This document shows positions 6,634-7,687 of a stretch of 7,687 nucleotides of DNA, in pieces. The stretch's first letter is position 1. The number at the start of each line of letters is the position of its first letter. Position numbers and translations under genes: made by a program. The notes beneath the pieces were generated by a model. That model was not told the origin of the DNA and did no database searches. It worked only from the letters and a program-made list of their open reading frames with translations. This DNA comes from an uncultured Bacteroidales bacterium (GTDB taxonomy: Bacteria; Bacteroidota; Bacteroidia; Bacteroidales; Muribaculaceae), in contig CAMWNL010000064.1 of the NCBI GenBank assembly GCA_947175585.1, positions 1 to 7,687 on the forward strand. The letters are read 5' to 3'.

Positions 6634-6635
6634 TA
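6631..6635 (-). promoter_or_regulatory. murG/murC stop-start overlap (TAATG)
   Basis: The murG TAA (6635-6633) shares its last base with the murC ATG (6633-6631). This suggests coupled translation of two consecutive steps of precursor synthesis. Only the spacing supports this. Confidence 0.6.
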
Positions 6636-7687
6636 TGAGGCGGATGTAGATATTATTTCAATGATGTTATCGACTATTTTTTCATCACTATCGGTCAGAG
6701 CCATAGCAGATATATTATCAGACAGTTTTTGGCGGCGGTCCGGATCGGCTATTAGTGCATTAACCTCTCCGGCGAGGCGCTCCAGACACTCAGAGTCCTC
6801 AATCATTATGGCTGCATCGTGATTAACGAGAGCGAGAGCGTTTTTACGCTGGTGGTCTTCGGCCACATTAGGAGAGGGAACAAGGATAGTTGCCTTGCCT
6901 AAGGCTTGCAGTTCGCTGATGCTACCTGCTCCTGCACGCGACACAACCAAGTCAGCTGCCCGATAGGCAACATCCATGTCTGATATAAAAGTTGTGGCTG
7001 TCACTCCCTGCATTGCAGAGGCCTTTTCCAGAATCGTTGTGTCGTTATAGTTTTTACCGGTCTGCCAAAAGAGTTGTGTTCCGTCTTTTGTCAGCAGCTC
7101 AAGATTTCGGGCTATGCTTTCATTGATTGTGCGAGCTCCGAGACTGCCGCCAACAATAAGTACCAATGGCTTATCCGGGTTAAAGCCAAGTTTTTCTTTG
7201 GCTTCGGTTTTGGACATGGTGTTGTCAAGCAGATTCTTACGTATGGGATTGCCTGTCAAAGCAATTGTCTCGGCAGGAAAAAATCGCTCCATGCCTTCGT
7301 AAGCTACGCAGATGCGTTTTGCCTTTTTTGCAAGCAGTTTATTTGTGACTCCGGCATAGGAGTTTTGTTCCTGAATCAAGGTCGGTACTCCTAATTTTTG
7401 AGCGGCTTTGAGGGTGGGGCCGGAAGCATAGCCACCGACTCCGATTGCAATCTGAGGTTTGAAGTTCCGGACAATAGAGCGCGCTTTGCGCATTGCACGG
7501 CGAAGTTTGATAAGTACGCCGATGTTCCGTAAGAGGTTTTTTCGATCGAAACCACAGATCGTGAGTCCTTCGATTTTGTATCCGGCCGCCGGAACGCGTT
7601 CCATCTCCATGCGGTTGTCGGCTCCCACAAATAGTATCTCGACATCGGGGAAACGACGACGAATGGCGTTGGCTATTGATATAGCCG
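6633..7687 (-). CDS. murG: UDP-GlcNAc--lipid I N-acetylglucosaminyltransferase MurG (partial, 5' end outside window)
   Basis: The frame is open from the right edge to TAA at 6633-6635, giving 350 visible residues starting AISIANAIRRRFPDVEILF. About 20 N-terminal residues, including the expected GGTGGH loop, lie outside. The GTG at 7626-7628 is an internal Val codon, not the start, because upstream residues fit the family. MurG is a GT-B glycosyltransferase on the inner membrane face that moves GlcNAc from UDP-GlcNAc to lipid I, forming lipid II. Visible in fragment numbering: GVGGYASGP (82-90), EQNSYAGVTNK (106-116), TGNPIR (144-149), GGSLGA (179-184) at the start of the nucleotide-binding half, SRAGAGSISEL (249-259) and PSPNVAEDHQ (270-279), which contact UDP-GlcNAc in known MurG. 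No break or missing motif is seen. Confidence 0.97.
   Translation of the reverse strand, partial: AISIANAIRRRFPDVEILFVGADNRMEMERVPAAGYKIEGLTICGFDRKNLLRNIGVLIKLRRAMRKARSIVRNFKPQIAIGVGGYASGPTLKAAQKLGVPTLIQEQNSYAGVTNKLLAKKAKRICVAYEGMERFFPAETIALTGNPIRKNLLDNTMSKTEAKEKLGFNPDKPLVLIVGGSLGARTINESIARNLELLTKDGTQLFWQTGKNYNDTTILEKASAMQGVTATTFISDMDVAYRAADLVVSRAGAGSISELQALGKATILVPSPNVAEDHQRKNALALVNHDAAIMIEDSECLERLAGEVNALIADPDRRQKLSDNISAMALTDSDEKIVDNIIEIISTSAS

Noticed and set aside
7626..7628. GTG as a possible murG start
   Set aside because: The frame continues upstream to the window edge with residues (AISIANAIRR..FPDVEILF) that match the MurG N-terminal domain, so GTG encodes an internal Val and the gene is cut by the edge.

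Overview
The window holds the 3' half of a bacterial division and cell wall (dcw) cluster, all on the minus strand. Transcription therefore runs from the right edge to the left edge. The order is murG (5' end cut by the right edge), murC, ftsQ, ftsA, ftsZ, a sirtuin-type NAD-dependent deacylase, and an ATP-grasp-like ligase cut by the left edge. The direct murG-murC-ftsQ-ftsA-ftsZ order without ddl or murB, the extended FtsA and FtsZ C-termini, the lack of clear Shine-Dalgarno sequences and the protein sequences themselves point to Bacteroidota, probably Bacteroidales and perhaps a Muribaculaceae-like gut bacterium. That assignment comes from recognition, not from a database search.

Right third (about 5270-7687): MurG and MurC carry out the last cytoplasmic GlcNAc transfer to lipid II and the first amino-acid addition to UDP-MurNAc. 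Junctions here are extremely tight: murG and murC share one base (TAATG), and murC and ftsQ are separated by 2 bases within TGATAATG. Middle (about 1510-5269): FtsQ (membrane-anchored divisome scaffold), FtsA (actin-like membrane tether) and FtsZ (tubulin-like GTPase). ftsA and ftsZ are each preceded by a leader of 35-38 bases, and the two leaders share a similar sequence of about 20 bases. Left part (1-1510): a class III-like sirtuin starts inside the ftsZ stop codon (TGATG). It is followed after 37 bases by an ATP-grasp-like gene that runs off the window.

The murG to ftsZ part is a standard peptidoglycan and divisome operon. The less ordinary elements are the sirtuin and ATP-grasp genes attached behind ftsZ, the Asp-rich C-terminal regions on FtsQ, FtsA and FtsZ, and the position of the FtsZ conserved C-terminal-peptide-like motif, which is followed by about 40 more residues ending in an acidic, Phe-terminated tail. 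No RNA genes, mobile elements, CRISPR arrays or convincing terminators or promoters were seen. No gene-free stretch exceeds 40 bases.
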